Shown: positions 42,818 through 51,421 of the stretch, piece after piece
Layout: every line of letters starts with the position of its first letter
Position numbering within the stretch: the stretch's first letter is position 1
Assembly: GCF_000993785.3 (NCBI RefSeq)
Contig: NZ_CP009922.3
Span: 682,001 to 746,000, forward strand
DNA: 64,000 nucleotides
Direction of reading: 5' to 3'
DNA from: Streptomyces xiamenensis
Lineage (GTDB): Bacteria; Actinomycetota; Actinomycetes; Streptomycetales; Streptomycetaceae
Translations under genes and position numbers: made by a program
The notes under the pieces: generated by a model
Seen by the model: only the letters and a program-made list of their open reading frames with translations
Databases searched by the model: none
Told to the model about the DNA's origin: nothing

Positions 42818-43927
42818 TCACTCCGGCAGCCAGCGGCCGGTGGGGATGTCGTGGACGAGAACGGGTCCGGTGGTGCCGCTGGTGCGGAAGGGACGGCCGT
42901 CGTCGTCGATACGCGTGGTGCCGGAGCGCCCGCCGCTGTTCCAGTCGAGTTCGATGTACCAGTCGACGTCGCCGGTTGCGGCCCTGGCCTCGAAGCGCAG
43001 CAGCAGCGGCTCGTCCGCGCCGAGGGCGAAGGGGAGGCGGGGGGCGGGGAATTCCTCGCCGGTGGCGGCGTCGCCGCCGGCGATCGGGTGGGCCAGCGGG
43101 CGGTCGGCGTCCAGGTCGACGCCGAAGGCTGCGGGGGCCAGGGAGCCGCCGCAGCCGTTGTCCATGCGGTACACCGGCCAGGGCAGCGGTGCGCGGCGCT
43201 CGGCGATCCGGATGTGGGCCGCCTCCACGACGACCGGGGCGCCGGTACCCGGTTCGGCGGTCAGGGTGATCTCGACGATGGCCGCCTCCGCGTGCACGGC
43301 CCGCCGGGCGGCCGACCAGCGCTCGGCGTCCTGGGCGACCGGCGGTGCCGGGACATCCTGCGGCCCGGCGTCCACCAGGTAGCGGTGACCGCAGCCGAAG
43401 GCCCAGACGTGGGAGCGGGTGGTCCACTCCAGTGGCGCCGCGTTCTCCCCCGCCGTCCCGGCCTTCGCCCCGCCCGCGGCGTCGAGGGTGAGCGCGGCGG
43501 CCAGCAGCAGCGCGGCGAGCCCCACCGTCAGCCGCGCGGTGGGCCGCCGGCGCCACCACGGGCGGGCCGGGCCGGGCGCGGCGGGGGGTTCGGCGGTGGG
43601 CTCCGCCGGGGGTACGTCGGAAGGTACGGCGGTGGGCTCCGCCGGGGGGCCGGGCGCGGCTTTGGCCGGGGTGGCGCCGCGCTGGGCGTCGGCCAGCACC
43701 CACAGGCGGTGCAGGTGTCGCCGTTCCGGCTCGGTGGCCCCGCACAGCGCGGCGAGGCGGTCGGCCGTCGCGTACTCCTGGGGCAGCGCCGCTCCCGAGC
43801 AGTAGCGGTGCAGCGTCGAGGTGCTGGTGTGCAGCCGCGTGGACAGCGCGCCGAAGCTGAGCCCCGAACGTTCCTTCAGCTCACGCAGCGCCCGCGCGAA
43901 TTCCTGTGCCGGTGTCGCGTCCTCCAT
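42818..43927 (-). CDS. XRE-family DNA-binding protein with transmembrane segment and extracytoplasmic domain
   Basis: A 369-residue one-component membrane regulator. The N-terminal XRE HTH (about 8-60) reads ALRELKERSGLSFGALSTRL and STSTLHRYCSGAALP, typical of Streptomyces HTH_31 proteins. A Pro/Ala/Glu-rich linker contains near-duplicate PPAEPTA units (21-bp repeats at 43592 and 43628). One membrane segment (about residues 132-150, VGLAALLLAAALTL) follows, then an about 215-residue domain of unknown function with paired cysteines (FGCGHRYLVD, MDNGCGGS). It could sense an outside signal and act on DNA, with the adjacent pirin gene 14 bp downstream as a possible co-transcribed partner. Confidence 0.85.
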   Translation of the reverse strand: MEDATPAQEFARALRELKERSGLSFGALSTRLHTSTSTLHRYCSGAALPQEYATADRLAALCGATEPERRHLHRLWVLADAQRGATPAKAAPGPPAEPTAVPSDVPPAEPTAEPPAAPGPARPWWRRRPTARLTVGLAALLLAAALTLDAAGGAKAGTAGENAAPLEWTTRSHVWAFGCGHRYLVDAGPQDVPAPPVAQDAERWSAARRAVHAEAAIVEITLTAEPGTGAPVVVEAAHIRIAERRAPLPWPVYRMDNGCGGSLAPAAFGVDLDADRPLAHPIAGGDAATGEEFPAPRLPFALGADEPLLLRFEARAATGDVDWYIELDWNSGGRSGTTRIDDDGRPFRTSGTTGPVLVHDIPTGRWLPE

Positions 43928-44106
43928 GGCCTCCCCCGCCCTGTCCGCCGTCCCGTTCCACCATTCCAGCCCTCCGCATCGTCCCACGTCAGTGGGGGTG
44001 GAATGGTTCCGCCGTCCCGGTCGGGGCCGCAAGCGTTGCCGGATCCCGGACGGGAAGCACAGGGTTTCGGGTGTCACACCGAGCATCACCTGGAGGGGAC
44101 CCACCC

Positions 44107-44748
44107 ATGCGACGCACCCGCACCCGCATCCTGACCCGTACCGCCCTGGCCGCCGGGGCGCTGGCCGCCGTCGCCGCGTTCGCGCCGGCCGCCGGTGCCG
44201 CGACGGCGACCACTGCCCCGAAGACGCCGGTGCCGGCGTTCCTGGAGCCCGGTGACCTGCCGCCGCACTCCTCCTCGCAGTGGTTCGCGCAGAGCCCGCG
44301 GCACGGGCAGCCCGAGTTGCCGCTGTTCTGCTTCGAGGAGGTGGAACTGCCGGCCGCCGGGACCTGGGTCCGGGAGTACCACACCGACCTGGACACCACG
44401 GCACGTCAGCTCGTCGTGGAGACCGGCGGCAACGCCGAGGCCCAGGCGCTGGCCGCCGAACTCTCCGACGCCGCGGCCGACTGCGCCGCCGACTGGCTGC
44501 GCGAGAACCCCGGCGCGGGCGCCGCCTGGGACGACTACGGCACCGTGGACGCCGCCGACGGGGCGCGCGTCTTCGGGGTGCACGTCGCGCCGCCGCAGGC
44601 CGGAACCGGCGTGCACCTGTTCGGCATAGGCCGCGACGGTGACACCGTCACCGTCGTCGTGTGGGGCGAGATGGGCGATCTGGCGCAGGCGCCGGTGACC
44701 GCGTTCAAGGACACCACGGCCACCGCCCTCACCAAGCTCGGCGGCTGA
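44107..44748 (+). CDS. Secreted protein of unknown function
   Basis: A 213-residue exported protein I do not recognise. The signal peptide (RRTRTRILTRTALAAGALAA, cleavage near AGAATA) is clear. The mature protein has two cysteines (LFCFEEVELP, DAAADCAADWL) that may form a disulfide, and the C-terminal half is a beta-rich VTVVVWGEMGDL segment. It resembles the many actinobacterial secreted proteins found beside XRE membrane regulators and is divergent from one here, so it may be that regulator's target. ATG at 44107 is preceded by GGAGGGG. Confidence 0.8.
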   Translation: MRRTRTRILTRTALAAGALAAVAAFAPAAGAATATTAPKTPVPAFLEPGDLPPHSSSQWFAQSPRHGQPELPLFCFEEVELPAAGTWVREYHTDLDTTARQLVVETGGNAEAQALAAELSDAAADCAADWLRENPGAGAAWDDYGTVDAADGARVFGVHVAPPQAGTGVHLFGIGRDGDTVTVVVWGEMGDLAQAPVTAFKDTTATALTKLGG

Positions 44749-44860
44749 CCCTGGCTGGCCGGGGCGGGCAGGACCGTACGAATCCGGCCACTCATCCGCC
44801 CGCCCGCCCCGGCCGGCTCCGCTCCCCGAGGGCACCCACCCGCGCGGCAACGCCGGGACA

Positions 44861-44874
44861 TGTACACGTTTACA
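44861..44874. promoter_or_regulatory. LacI-family operator, distal site
   Basis: TGTACACGTTTACA is symmetric at 12 of 14 positions with the central CG typical of LacI/GalR-family operators. It lies about 160 bp upstream of the lacI-type gene and 98 bp from a second site. Confidence 0.6.
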
Positions 44875-44958
44875 TCACCTTTCACATCTCTCATCTGCGC
44901 TTTTGATGCTTCAACCGACCACCGCCACCCGGCATGGCGGATATCGAAGATCTTTTCA

Positions 44959-44972
44959 TGTAAACGATTGCA
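44959..44972. promoter_or_regulatory. LacI-family operator, proximal site
   Basis: TGTAAACGATTGCA is symmetric at 10 of 14 positions and shares TGTA-A-CG-TT--A with the site at 44861. Two spaced operators upstream of the regulator suggest autoregulation with DNA looping and control of the downstream alpha-glucosidase gene. Confidence 0.6.
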
Positions 44973-45034
44973 TTCCCTCCGTCATCGGCAGTACGTTCGG
45001 GCTCCTCGCAGCGAACGGAGGGTCAGCAGAGCGT

Positions 45035-46156
45035 ATGGCCGCCAGCATCATCGATGTCGCCAGACGCGCGAAGGTGTCCACGGCCACCGTCTCGCGCGCG
45101 CTGCGGGGTCTGCCGAATGTCTCCGAGACGACCCGGGACCGGGTGCTGCGGGCGGCGGAGGAACTCTCGTACGCGATCTCCCCGCACGCCTCCAGCCTCG
45201 CTTCGGGCCGGACCGGCACCATCGGTGTCGTACTGCCGTTCGTCAACCGGTGGTTCTACAGCCAGGTGCTCTCCGGCATCGACGCGGTGCTGCGCGCCAA
45301 CGACCTGGACCTGCTCCTGTACAACCTGGGCGATGCCCGCGTCCATGAACGGTTCTTCGCCCGGATGCCGCTGCGCCGCCGGGTGGACGCGCTGATCGTC
45401 CTCAACCTCCCGCTGTCCAAGGCGGAGTCCGAGGCGCTGGTCTCGATGGAGGTACCGGTGGCCGTCCTGGGCACCCGGGTGCCGGGCTGCTGGCACGTCT
45501 CCATCGACAACGCCCAGGGCGCCACCACGGCGGTGCGCCATCTCATCAACCTCGGGCACCGGCGGATCGGCATGATCACCGGTGCGCTGGGCGACCCGAG
45601 GGGCTTCACCACGCCCATCGTCCGTGAGCACGCCTACCGTTCGGTGCTGGCCGAGGCCGGCATCCCGTACGAGCCCGAGCTGGAGGCCCCCGGCAACTTC
45701 GGCATCGAGGAGGGCGCCTCCGCGATGGCCCGGCTGCTGAGCCTTCCCGACCCGCCGACCGCCGTGTTCGCGGAGTCCGACCTGATGGCGTTCGGCGCGC
45801 TGCGCACCCTGACCAGAATGGGCCTGCGGGCCCCCGACGATGTCTCGGTCATCGGGTTCGACGACCACGAGACGGCCGAGTTGCTGAACCTCACCACCAT
45901 CGCGCAATCCGTTGCCCACCAAGGGGAGCTGCTGGCCCGCCAGATCCTGGACGCGCTGTCCGGGGCGAGCGAGGAGCCGACCGAGGTGGTGGTGCCCACC
46001 CGGCTCGTGGTCCGGGGCACCACCGGAGCGGCCCGCGTGGCCGGCCCCCGGACCAGTCCCGAGCATCCGCCCGAACCCGCGGCGGACTCCGCCCCGTACC
46101 CGGGCGGACCACCCGAACGTCACCCGGACCAGCACACCCGCACCACTGCGCGGTGA
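45035..46156 (+). CDS. LacI-family transcriptional regulator
   Basis: A 373-residue repressor: HTH at residues 4-25 (IIDVARRAKVSTATVSRALR), hinge, then a periplasmic-binding-like sugar domain (GTIGVVLPFVNRWFYSQVL, ALIVLNLPLSK, VIGFDDHETAELLNLTTI). The last 35 residues are Pro-rich and unconserved. ATG at 45035 has GGAGGG 12 nt upstream, slightly far. It precedes a GH13 alpha-glucosidase by 54 bp and probably represses it in the absence of maltose- or alpha-glucoside-type inducers, like MalR/AglR. Two matching operators lie upstream. Confidence 0.92.
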   Translation: MAASIIDVARRAKVSTATVSRALRGLPNVSETTRDRVLRAAEELSYAISPHASSLASGRTGTIGVVLPFVNRWFYSQVLSGIDAVLRANDLDLLLYNLGDARVHERFFARMPLRRRVDALIVLNLPLSKAESEALVSMEVPVAVLGTRVPGCWHVSIDNAQGATTAVRHLINLGHRRIGMITGALGDPRGFTTPIVREHAYRSVLAEAGIPYEPELEAPGNFGIEEGASAMARLLSLPDPPTAVFAESDLMAFGALRTLTRMGLRAPDDVSVIGFDDHETAELLNLTTIAQSVAHQGELLARQILDALSGASEEPTEVVVPTRLVVRGTTGAARVAGPRTSPEHPPEPAADSAPYPGGPPERHPDQHTRTTAR

Positions 46157-46210
46157 GCCGCTGAAGCCGCGCATCTCCCAGGGTCAACTCGCAAGAGGAA
46201 TGGAAGATAC

Positions 46211-47896
46211 GTGCCCCGCACCCGTATTCACCGGACACCGGCCACGCCCTGGTGGCGTACGGCCGTCAGCTATCAGGTCTACATCCGCAGCTTCGCCGAC
46301 GGCAACGGCGACGGGATCGGCGACATCGCCGGACTGCGGGCCCGGCTCCCGTACCTGAAGGAGCTGGGCGTCGACGCCATCTGGGTGACCCCCTGGTACC
46401 CCTCCCCCATGAAGGACGGCGGCTACGACGTCGCCGACTACCGGGCCATCGATCCGTCCTTCGGCACACTCGCCGAGGCGGAGGAGATGATCGCCGAAGC
46501 GCACGCGCACGGCATCCGTGTCCTGCTGGACATCGTCCCCAACCACACCTCCGACCAGCACACCTGGTTCGCCGAGGCGCTGGCCTCGCCGCCCGGTTCG
46601 CCCGAGCGCGACCGCTATCTGTTCCGTGACGGGCGCGGCCCGGACGGGTCGCTGCCGCCCAACGACTGGCGCAGCCGGTTCGGCGGCCGGGCCTGGACCC
46701 GAACCACCGATCCGGACGGCACTCCGGGGCAGTGGTATCTGCATCTGTTCGCGCCCGAGCAGCCCGATCTCAACTGGGCGAGCCGGGAGGTGCGCGCGGA
46801 GTTCGAATCGATTCTTCGGTTCTGGTTCGACCGGGGCGTGGACGGCTTCCGCGTCGATGTGGCGCACGGCCTGGCCAAGGACCCGGCGCTGCCGGACCTG
46901 GGCATACCCGAGGAACTGCTGTTCGAGCACGAGCGGCACCGCGAGGGGCATCCGCACTGGGACCACGACGACGTCCACGAGATCTACCAGAGCTGGCGGA
47001 AGATCGCCGACAGCTACGCCGGGGACCGGGTGTTCGTGGCCGAGGCGCATGTCCGTGAGGACCGGCTGGCGAACTATCTGCGCTCCGACGAACTGCACAC
47101 CGCGTTCAACTTCCCGTTCCTGACCGCCCCCTGGGAGCCGGAGGCGCTGCGCTCCGTCATCGACCGCAATCTGGCCTCGCACGGCGAGGTGGGCGCGCCC
47201 GCCACCTGGGTGCTGGCCAACCACGACGTCACCCGGCAGGTCACCCGTTTCGGCCGCAAGGAGACGCTGCTGGGGGAGCACGGGTACGACATCGAGTCGG
47301 CCGGCCCGTGCGACCTCGACCTGGGCACCCGCCGGGCGCGCGCGGCGGCCCTGCTGATGCTGGCGCTGCCGGGGAACGCGTACCTCTACCAGGGCGAGGA
47401 ACTGGGCCTGTGGGAGGTCGAGGACATCCCGGAGGCGCTGCTGCGCGACCCGACCTGGGAACGCACCGGGGGGACCGTGCGCGGCCGGGACGGCTGCCGG
47501 GTGCCGATGCCGTGGTCGGGGGCGGAGGCGCCGTTCGGCTTCGGGCCGCGCGGCAGCAAGCCGTGGCTGCCCCAGCCCCGCGAGTGGCACGGGCGCACGG
47601 CGCAGACGCAGTCGGGCACGCCCGGGTCGATGCTGGAGCTGTACCGCTCGGCGCTGCGGCTGCGGCGCGGGCAGCGCGGGTTCGCGGCGGAGTCGCTGCG
47701 CTGGCTGGAGGCGCCCCCGGGGGTGCTGTCGTTCGAGCGGGCGGCGGTGCTGCGCTGCGCGGTGAACCTCTCCTCCGAGCCGTATCCGCTGGCGAAGGAC
47801 TGGGGTGTGCTGCTCTCCAGTGACCGGATCGAGAACGGCAAGCTGCCCCCGGACACCACGGTGTGGCTGTGGGGCGGGGGCGCGCGGGCCGTGTAG
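46211..47896 (+). CDS. GH13 alpha-glucosidase
   Basis: A 561-residue cytosolic alpha-glucosidase of the GH13 oligo-1,6-glucosidase/AglA-like group. The catalytic barrel shows YQVYIRSFADGNGDGIGD, DIVPNHTSDQH, nucleophile Asp in GFRVDVAHG, acid/base Glu in VFVAEAHV and the transition-state Asp in LANHDVTRQ; YQGEELGL follows. There is no signal peptide. GTG at 46211 is preceded by GAGGAATGGA. No sugar ABC-transporter genes are adjacent, unlike many aglA loci; regulation by the LacI protein upstream is expected. Confidence 0.93.
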   Translation: MPRTRIHRTPATPWWRTAVSYQVYIRSFADGNGDGIGDIAGLRARLPYLKELGVDAIWVTPWYPSPMKDGGYDVADYRAIDPSFGTLAEAEEMIAEAHAHGIRVLLDIVPNHTSDQHTWFAEALASPPGSPERDRYLFRDGRGPDGSLPPNDWRSRFGGRAWTRTTDPDGTPGQWYLHLFAPEQPDLNWASREVRAEFESILRFWFDRGVDGFRVDVAHGLAKDPALPDLGIPEELLFEHERHREGHPHWDHDDVHEIYQSWRKIADSYAGDRVFVAEAHVREDRLANYLRSDELHTAFNFPFLTAPWEPEALRSVIDRNLASHGEVGAPATWVLANHDVTRQVTRFGRKETLLGEHGYDIESAGPCDLDLGTRRARAAALLMLALPGNAYLYQGEELGLWEVEDIPEALLRDPTWERTGGTVRGRDGCRVPMPWSGAEAPFGFGPRGSKPWLPQPREWHGRTAQTQSGTPGSMLELYRSALRLRRGQRGFAAESLRWLEAPPGVLSFERAAVLRCAVNLSSEPYPLAKDWGVLLSSDRIENGKLPPDTTVWLWGGGARAV

Positions 47897-48024
47897 GCCC
47901 GCTGCGCACCGGGTGGTGCTGCCACGGTTGAGGGCCTGTGCGCCCCGGTGGGGAAGGCGACATCCGCACCGGGAACCGGAGGGGCCCTCGTCCCCCGCCG
48001 TGGCAGTTCCCCGAACACCCCCGC

Positions 48025-49602
48025 CTATACGCGGCGGAGACGGTACAGCAGGCCCCGGTGTGCCCAGCCCGTCCGCCGGAGTCCGGCCCAGACGCAGCCG
48101 GCGGCGATGAGGACCGCGAGGGCGCCCGCGCCGGGGGCCGAGGGCACGGCGTTCAGCACGGCGACGCCGATCAGCACGGCGACGAAGCCGTCGAACTGCC
48201 ACGCCACGATGCGCAGCCCGGACAGGTCACCGAGCGGCGTGACGACCGGGAGCAGCAGTTCCAGCGGCAGGTTCAGCTTCATCTCCCGCAGGAATCTGGC
48301 GCCGAGCACCAGCACCACGGAGCCCGCGGCGAGCAGCACCGCGTGCGCCGCCGGCCGGCCGGTGAGCGGCCATGGGAGGAGGAGCGCGAGGGCGCCCCCC
48401 AGCCCCGCCCCGGTCGCCACGGCGGTGAGGGGCCAGGCCAGGGTGCGGGCGGGCGTCCCTCCCCACCACTCGCCGAGCAGCGGCGCCAGGGTCAGCTCGT
48501 CGCGCAGGCCGCGCCAGGTCTCGCTCACCCAGCCGGATCCCAGGTAGACCGCGATCGCCCCGGCCAGCCACAGCGACAGCGACAGGCCGCCCTCCGGCCC
48601 GGCCACCCCGCGGGTGAGCACCGCGCCGCCGGTCAGCAGGAGCAGCACGGCCGCGAGGGCGCGGCCGCGGGTGCGCAGCGCGCGGACGGCGCCCTGGGTG
48701 AGGTGGCCGCGCAGCCGCCCGTCGGGGCGGATCAGCGCGGAGGTGAGCCCGCGTGGCTCCGGGCGGTACAGGTCCAGGGCGTGGTGGAGGGTTCCCGTCC
48801 CCGCGTACGTCCGGGCCTGGGAGGCGCGGGCCGATTCGCGGGCCAGCCGGGCGAGGTCGATCGTCCGGATCGAGCGGAAGGCCGCCCGCCCCAGGAGGGC
48901 GGCGCCGGCCGCCGAGACGCCGGCCACCAGCCACAGGCCGCCCTCGCCGTCCGGGACCGCCAGGCTCAGGGCGCTCACGAGGAGGGCCACGCCGCCGGCG
49001 GCCGAGGCGAGGAGAAGGTTGTCGCGCACCGCCCGGACCTGGCCCCACAGCCAGGCCACCGCGGCCAGGACGCTCACGCCCGCCGCGACCGCGACGCCCG
49101 GCAGCGCGGTGCTCGGACGGTCGAACAGGTCGGTGGTGAGGTAGGCGGCGGTGATCGCGGCCAGCAGGACGGCGGTGCCCGCGGCGGCCAGCCGGCGCCT
49201 GGCGATCGTGCCGAGGTAGCTCATCGGCGACATGTCGGTGGACATGAACACGTGCAGCAGGAACGGCTGGAGCACCAGCGGTCCCCAGAACCGGCCGGTG
49301 AGCTGGGCGCCCCAGCAGCCCGCCAGGGCGAGGGCGCAGGTCAGGGGCGCCGCCGCGGTCGGCGTCCGCACGGCGAGGAGGGGCGGTGAGGTGCTGGCGG
49401 TGTAGAGGACCGGCACGAGGTAGATCAGGGCGAACAGCGCGATGAGATAGACGGTGTACGCGCGGCCCCGCACCGTGGCGCGGTCGCCTCGGTGGGCGTA
49501 GTGATGCCGTACGGCCTGGACGCGCCCCGCCGCCCCGGTGCCGGGGCCGGGGTCCGCCTCGTCGTCGGCGTCGGGGGGCGTGACGCCGGGCGTGGTGATC
49601 AT
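48025..49602 (-). CDS. ABC transporter permease-like multispan membrane protein
   Basis: A 525-residue protein with about twelve hydrophobic segments after a 45-residue cytosolic tail (YTVYLIALFALIYLVPVLY first, LAVLIAAGCVWAGL last). No sequence signature identifies the substrate. It starts 4 bp inside the end of the ATPase gene, and with the GntR regulator upstream this is the layout of YtrA-type ABC export operons induced by cell-envelope antibiotics. It may be one half of an ABC-2-type exporter. Confidence 0.8.
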   Translation of the reverse strand: MITTPGVTPPDADDEADPGPGTGAAGRVQAVRHHYAHRGDRATVRGRAYTVYLIALFALIYLVPVLYTASTSPPLLAVRTPTAAAPLTCALALAGCWGAQLTGRFWGPLVLQPFLLHVFMSTDMSPMSYLGTIARRRLAAAGTAVLLAAITAAYLTTDLFDRPSTALPGVAVAAGVSVLAAVAWLWGQVRAVRDNLLLASAAGGVALLVSALSLAVPDGEGGLWLVAGVSAAGAALLGRAAFRSIRTIDLARLARESARASQARTYAGTGTLHHALDLYRPEPRGLTSALIRPDGRLRGHLTQGAVRALRTRGRALAAVLLLLTGGAVLTRGVAGPEGGLSLSLWLAGAIAVYLGSGWVSETWRGLRDELTLAPLLGEWWGGTPARTLAWPLTAVATGAGLGGALALLLPWPLTGRPAAHAVLLAAGSVVLVLGARFLREMKLNLPLELLLPVVTPLGDLSGLRIVAWQFDGFVAVLIGVAVLNAVPSAPGAGALAVLIAAGCVWAGLRRTGWAHRGLLYRLRRV

Positions 49603-50231
49603 CCCAGCTCCACGCGGCCGTCGCAGGCGTCCACCAGGGCGGGTTCGTGGGTGGCGACCAGGAACGCGGTGCCGTTGCGGGCGCGTTCGGTGAGCAGGGT
49701 GGCGACCAGGTGGACGCGATGGGCGTCGAGGTGCCGTTCAGGCTCGTCGAGCAGGACGACCTCGGCGGGGCGGACCAGCGTGAGCGCGAGGCTGAACAGC
49801 TGAAGTTGTCCGGAGGAGACCTGGTGGGGGAAGCGTTCGGCCAGCGCGGACAGCCCCAGCCGTTCGATGACGGCTTCGGCGTGTTCGCCGGTCTCCGGGG
49901 TGTTGCCGTACCAGGAGGCGGCGACGAGCATGACCTGCTCGTGCAGGGTCATGTCGCGCGCGATGGGGATCGGCTCGACGAGCGAGGCCAGGAGACGGCG
50001 TTGGCGGGGGCGGGCCGGGTCGGCGGGTTCGCCCTTCACCGAGCACGAGCCGGCGCTCAGGCTGCGGCTGCCGAGGAAGGCACGCAGGAGCGTGGTCTTC
50101 CCCGATCCGTTGCTTCCGGTGAGGCACCAGAGTTCACCCGGCCGTACGCTGAACGTCGTGGGCGCGAGCAGTGTGGTGTCACCCAGCGTGACCGTCGCAC
50201 CGTCCGCCGCTATGACAGGAACTCCGGTCAC
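49599..50231 (-). CDS. ABC transporter ATP-binding protein
   Basis: A 210-residue ATPase: Walker A GSNGSGKTT (about 40-48), Q-loop in ASLVEPIPI, signature HQVSSGQLQLFSLAL (SSGQ instead of LSGGQ), Walker B VVLLDEPERHLD, and switch His in LVATHEP. The divergent signature is typical of small single-domain ATPases paired with a permease. It is coupled to the permease gene by a 4-bp overlap. Confidence 0.92.
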   Translation of the reverse strand: MTGVPVIAADGATVTLGDTTLLAPTTFSVRPGELWCLTGSNGSGKTTLLRAFLGSRSLSAGSCSVKGEPADPARPRQRRLLASLVEPIPIARDMTLHEQVMLVAASWYGNTPETGEHAEAVIERLGLSALAERFPHQVSSGQLQLFSLALTLVRPAEVVLLDEPERHLDAHRVHLVATLLTERARNGTAFLVATHEPALVDACDGRVELG

Positions 50232-50378
50232 TTGGCCTCCACTTCCCCCAGCATTTCTCCTGAGCGTGCAGTGTCATTCTCGCCCGCACACCCTCCGTTG
50301 ACGCGCGTCACTCCTGGCCCTGGGAGGGGAAGAACGCGTTCCGGGACAGGGTGGTCATCCCGTCATCCGGTCCGCGCC

Positions 50379-50393
50379 TGTCAACGCTTGTAC
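50379..50393 (-). promoter_or_regulatory. Candidate promoter/operator for the ABC genes
   Basis: Reading leftward, TGTCAA on the plus strand gives a TTGACA -35 (50384-50379), overlapped by the near-palindrome CTTGTACAG (50387-50394). It lies just downstream of the gntR gene and 150 bp from the ATPase start. A convincing -10 was not found. Confidence 0.3.
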
Positions 50394-50399
50394 AGACCA

Positions 50400-50777
50400 T
50401 CAGCTCGTGTAGGTGGCGCGCAGGGCGTCGTGGACGGCGGCCAGCGCGGCGTCGTGGTCCAGGCCGAGACGCTGGGCGCGGCGCGCGTAGTCGAGGGCCG
50501 CCGTCGCCGCCTCCCTGCTCGCGGCGTCCCCCGCGGCGGCGACGAAGGTGCCGTTGCGGCCCCGGGTCTCGATGACGCCGTCGCTCTCCAGGGCCCGGTA
50601 CGCCTTGGCGACGGTGTTGGCGGCGAGGCCGAGCCGCTCGGCGAGACCGCGTACGGTCGGCAGCCGGTATCCGACGGGCAGGGTGCCGGCGCGGGCCTGT
50701 GCGGCGAGCTGGGAGCGCAGCTGCTCGAACGGGGCGGTCGCGGAGGCGGCGTCGATGACGATCTTCACGCCGCCCAT
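50400..50777 (-). CDS. GntR-family regulator, YtrA subfamily
   Basis: A 125-residue short GntR protein: winged helix (about 10-75: LRSQLAAQARAGTLPVGYRL, GLAERLGLAANTVAKAYRAL, GVIETRGRNGTFVAA) and only a two-helix C-terminal dimerisation tail, the YtrA-type layout. It lacks an effector domain of FadR/HutC type. ATG at 50777 or GTG at 50768 can start it. It precedes the ABC ATPase/permease pair on the same strand, as is usual for this subfamily, and likely represses it. Confidence 0.9.
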   Translation of the reverse strand: MGGVKIVIDAASATAPFEQLRSQLAAQARAGTLPVGYRLPTVRGLAERLGLAANTVAKAYRALESDGVIETRGRNGTFVAAAGDAASREAATAALDYARRAQRLGLDHDAALAAVHDALRATYTS

Positions 50778-50838
50778 TGTCCCCGCTCCGTGGCCGGTCG
50801 GCGGACCGGCGGACCGCCGGTTCCCGTCCGGGCCGCTG

Positions 50839-51321
50839 CTAGGGCGCGCCCACCGGCCCGTCGGCCTGTTCCCGCAGCCGGGCGTTGACCGTGCCCAGGG
50901 CGTCCGCGAGGGCGAGCAGTTGCCGTCGGTCCAGCTGGTCGATGAGCACCTCGCGCACGCGCGCCACGTGCCCGGGGGCCGCAGCCCGCAGGACATCCAT
51001 GCCCTCGGCGGTGATCCGCGCGGTGACCCCGCGCACGTCGGCGTCACAGGCCCTGCGCAGGACGAGGCCCCGCTTCTCCAGCTGGCCGACCTGGTAGGTC
51101 AGCCCACTCTTGGGGGTGATGAGCGAATCGGCCAGGACCGTCATGCGCAGTCCGCCCTCGCCCGCCGCGGCCAGCTTCACCAGGATCTCGTACTGGGGGT
51201 GGGAGAGCCCTTCGTCCTCCTTGAGCTGGGTCTCCACGGAGCGGAAGACGCGATGGGTCACCTCGAGGAAGGAAATCCAGGCGGCCATCTCCTGCTCGTC
51301 CAGCCATCGCGTCGTCGCCAT
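50839..51321 (-). CDS. MarR-family regulator
   Basis: A 160-residue winged-helix repressor: LSHPQYEILVKLAAAGEGGLRM, then LADSLITPKSGLTYQVGQLE (recognition helix) and the wing RGLVLRRACDADVRGVTARI. The gene diverges from DoxX and extradiol-dioxygenase genes across about 100 bp holding two inverted copies of a palindromic site. This is the MhqR-like arrangement controlling quinone or aromatic detoxification, with ligand-induced release expected. Confidence 0.93.
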   Translation of the reverse strand: MATTRWLDEQEMAAWISFLEVTHRVFRSVETQLKEDEGLSHPQYEILVKLAAAGEGGLRMTVLADSLITPKSGLTYQVGQLEKRGLVLRRACDADVRGVTARITAEGMDVLRAAAPGHVARVREVLIDQLDRRQLLALADALGTVNARLREQADGPVGAP

Positions 51322-51340
51322 GCCTCCATCGTACGTGGTT

Positions 51341-51393
51341 GTTCAAATTCGAACCGTCCCGTACGCTCCTGGAAACGTGGTTCGAATTTGAAC
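51341..51393. promoter_or_regulatory. Paired inverted MarR operators
   Basis: GTTCAAATTCGAACC (51341-51355) and GGTTCGAATTTGAAC (51379-51393) are exact reverse complements. Each 14-bp core is itself nearly palindromic (TTCAAATTCGAA). They sit in the divergent marR/doxX region, one near each start, so one regulator can shut both directions. Confidence 0.85.
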
Positions 51394-51421
51394 GACAACG
51401 TCCACCTGGAGAACCTCACAC

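Noticed and set aside
43592..43648. 36-bp-spaced DNA repeat as a possible CRISPR or VNTR
   Set aside because: Only two 21-bp copies, in frame, encoding PPAEPTA units of a Pro-rich linker in the XRE protein.
51341..51393. tRNA T-loop look-alike (GGTTCGAATTTGAAC)
   Set aside because: It is one of two inverted regulator operators; no acceptor stem or anticodon arm lies around it.
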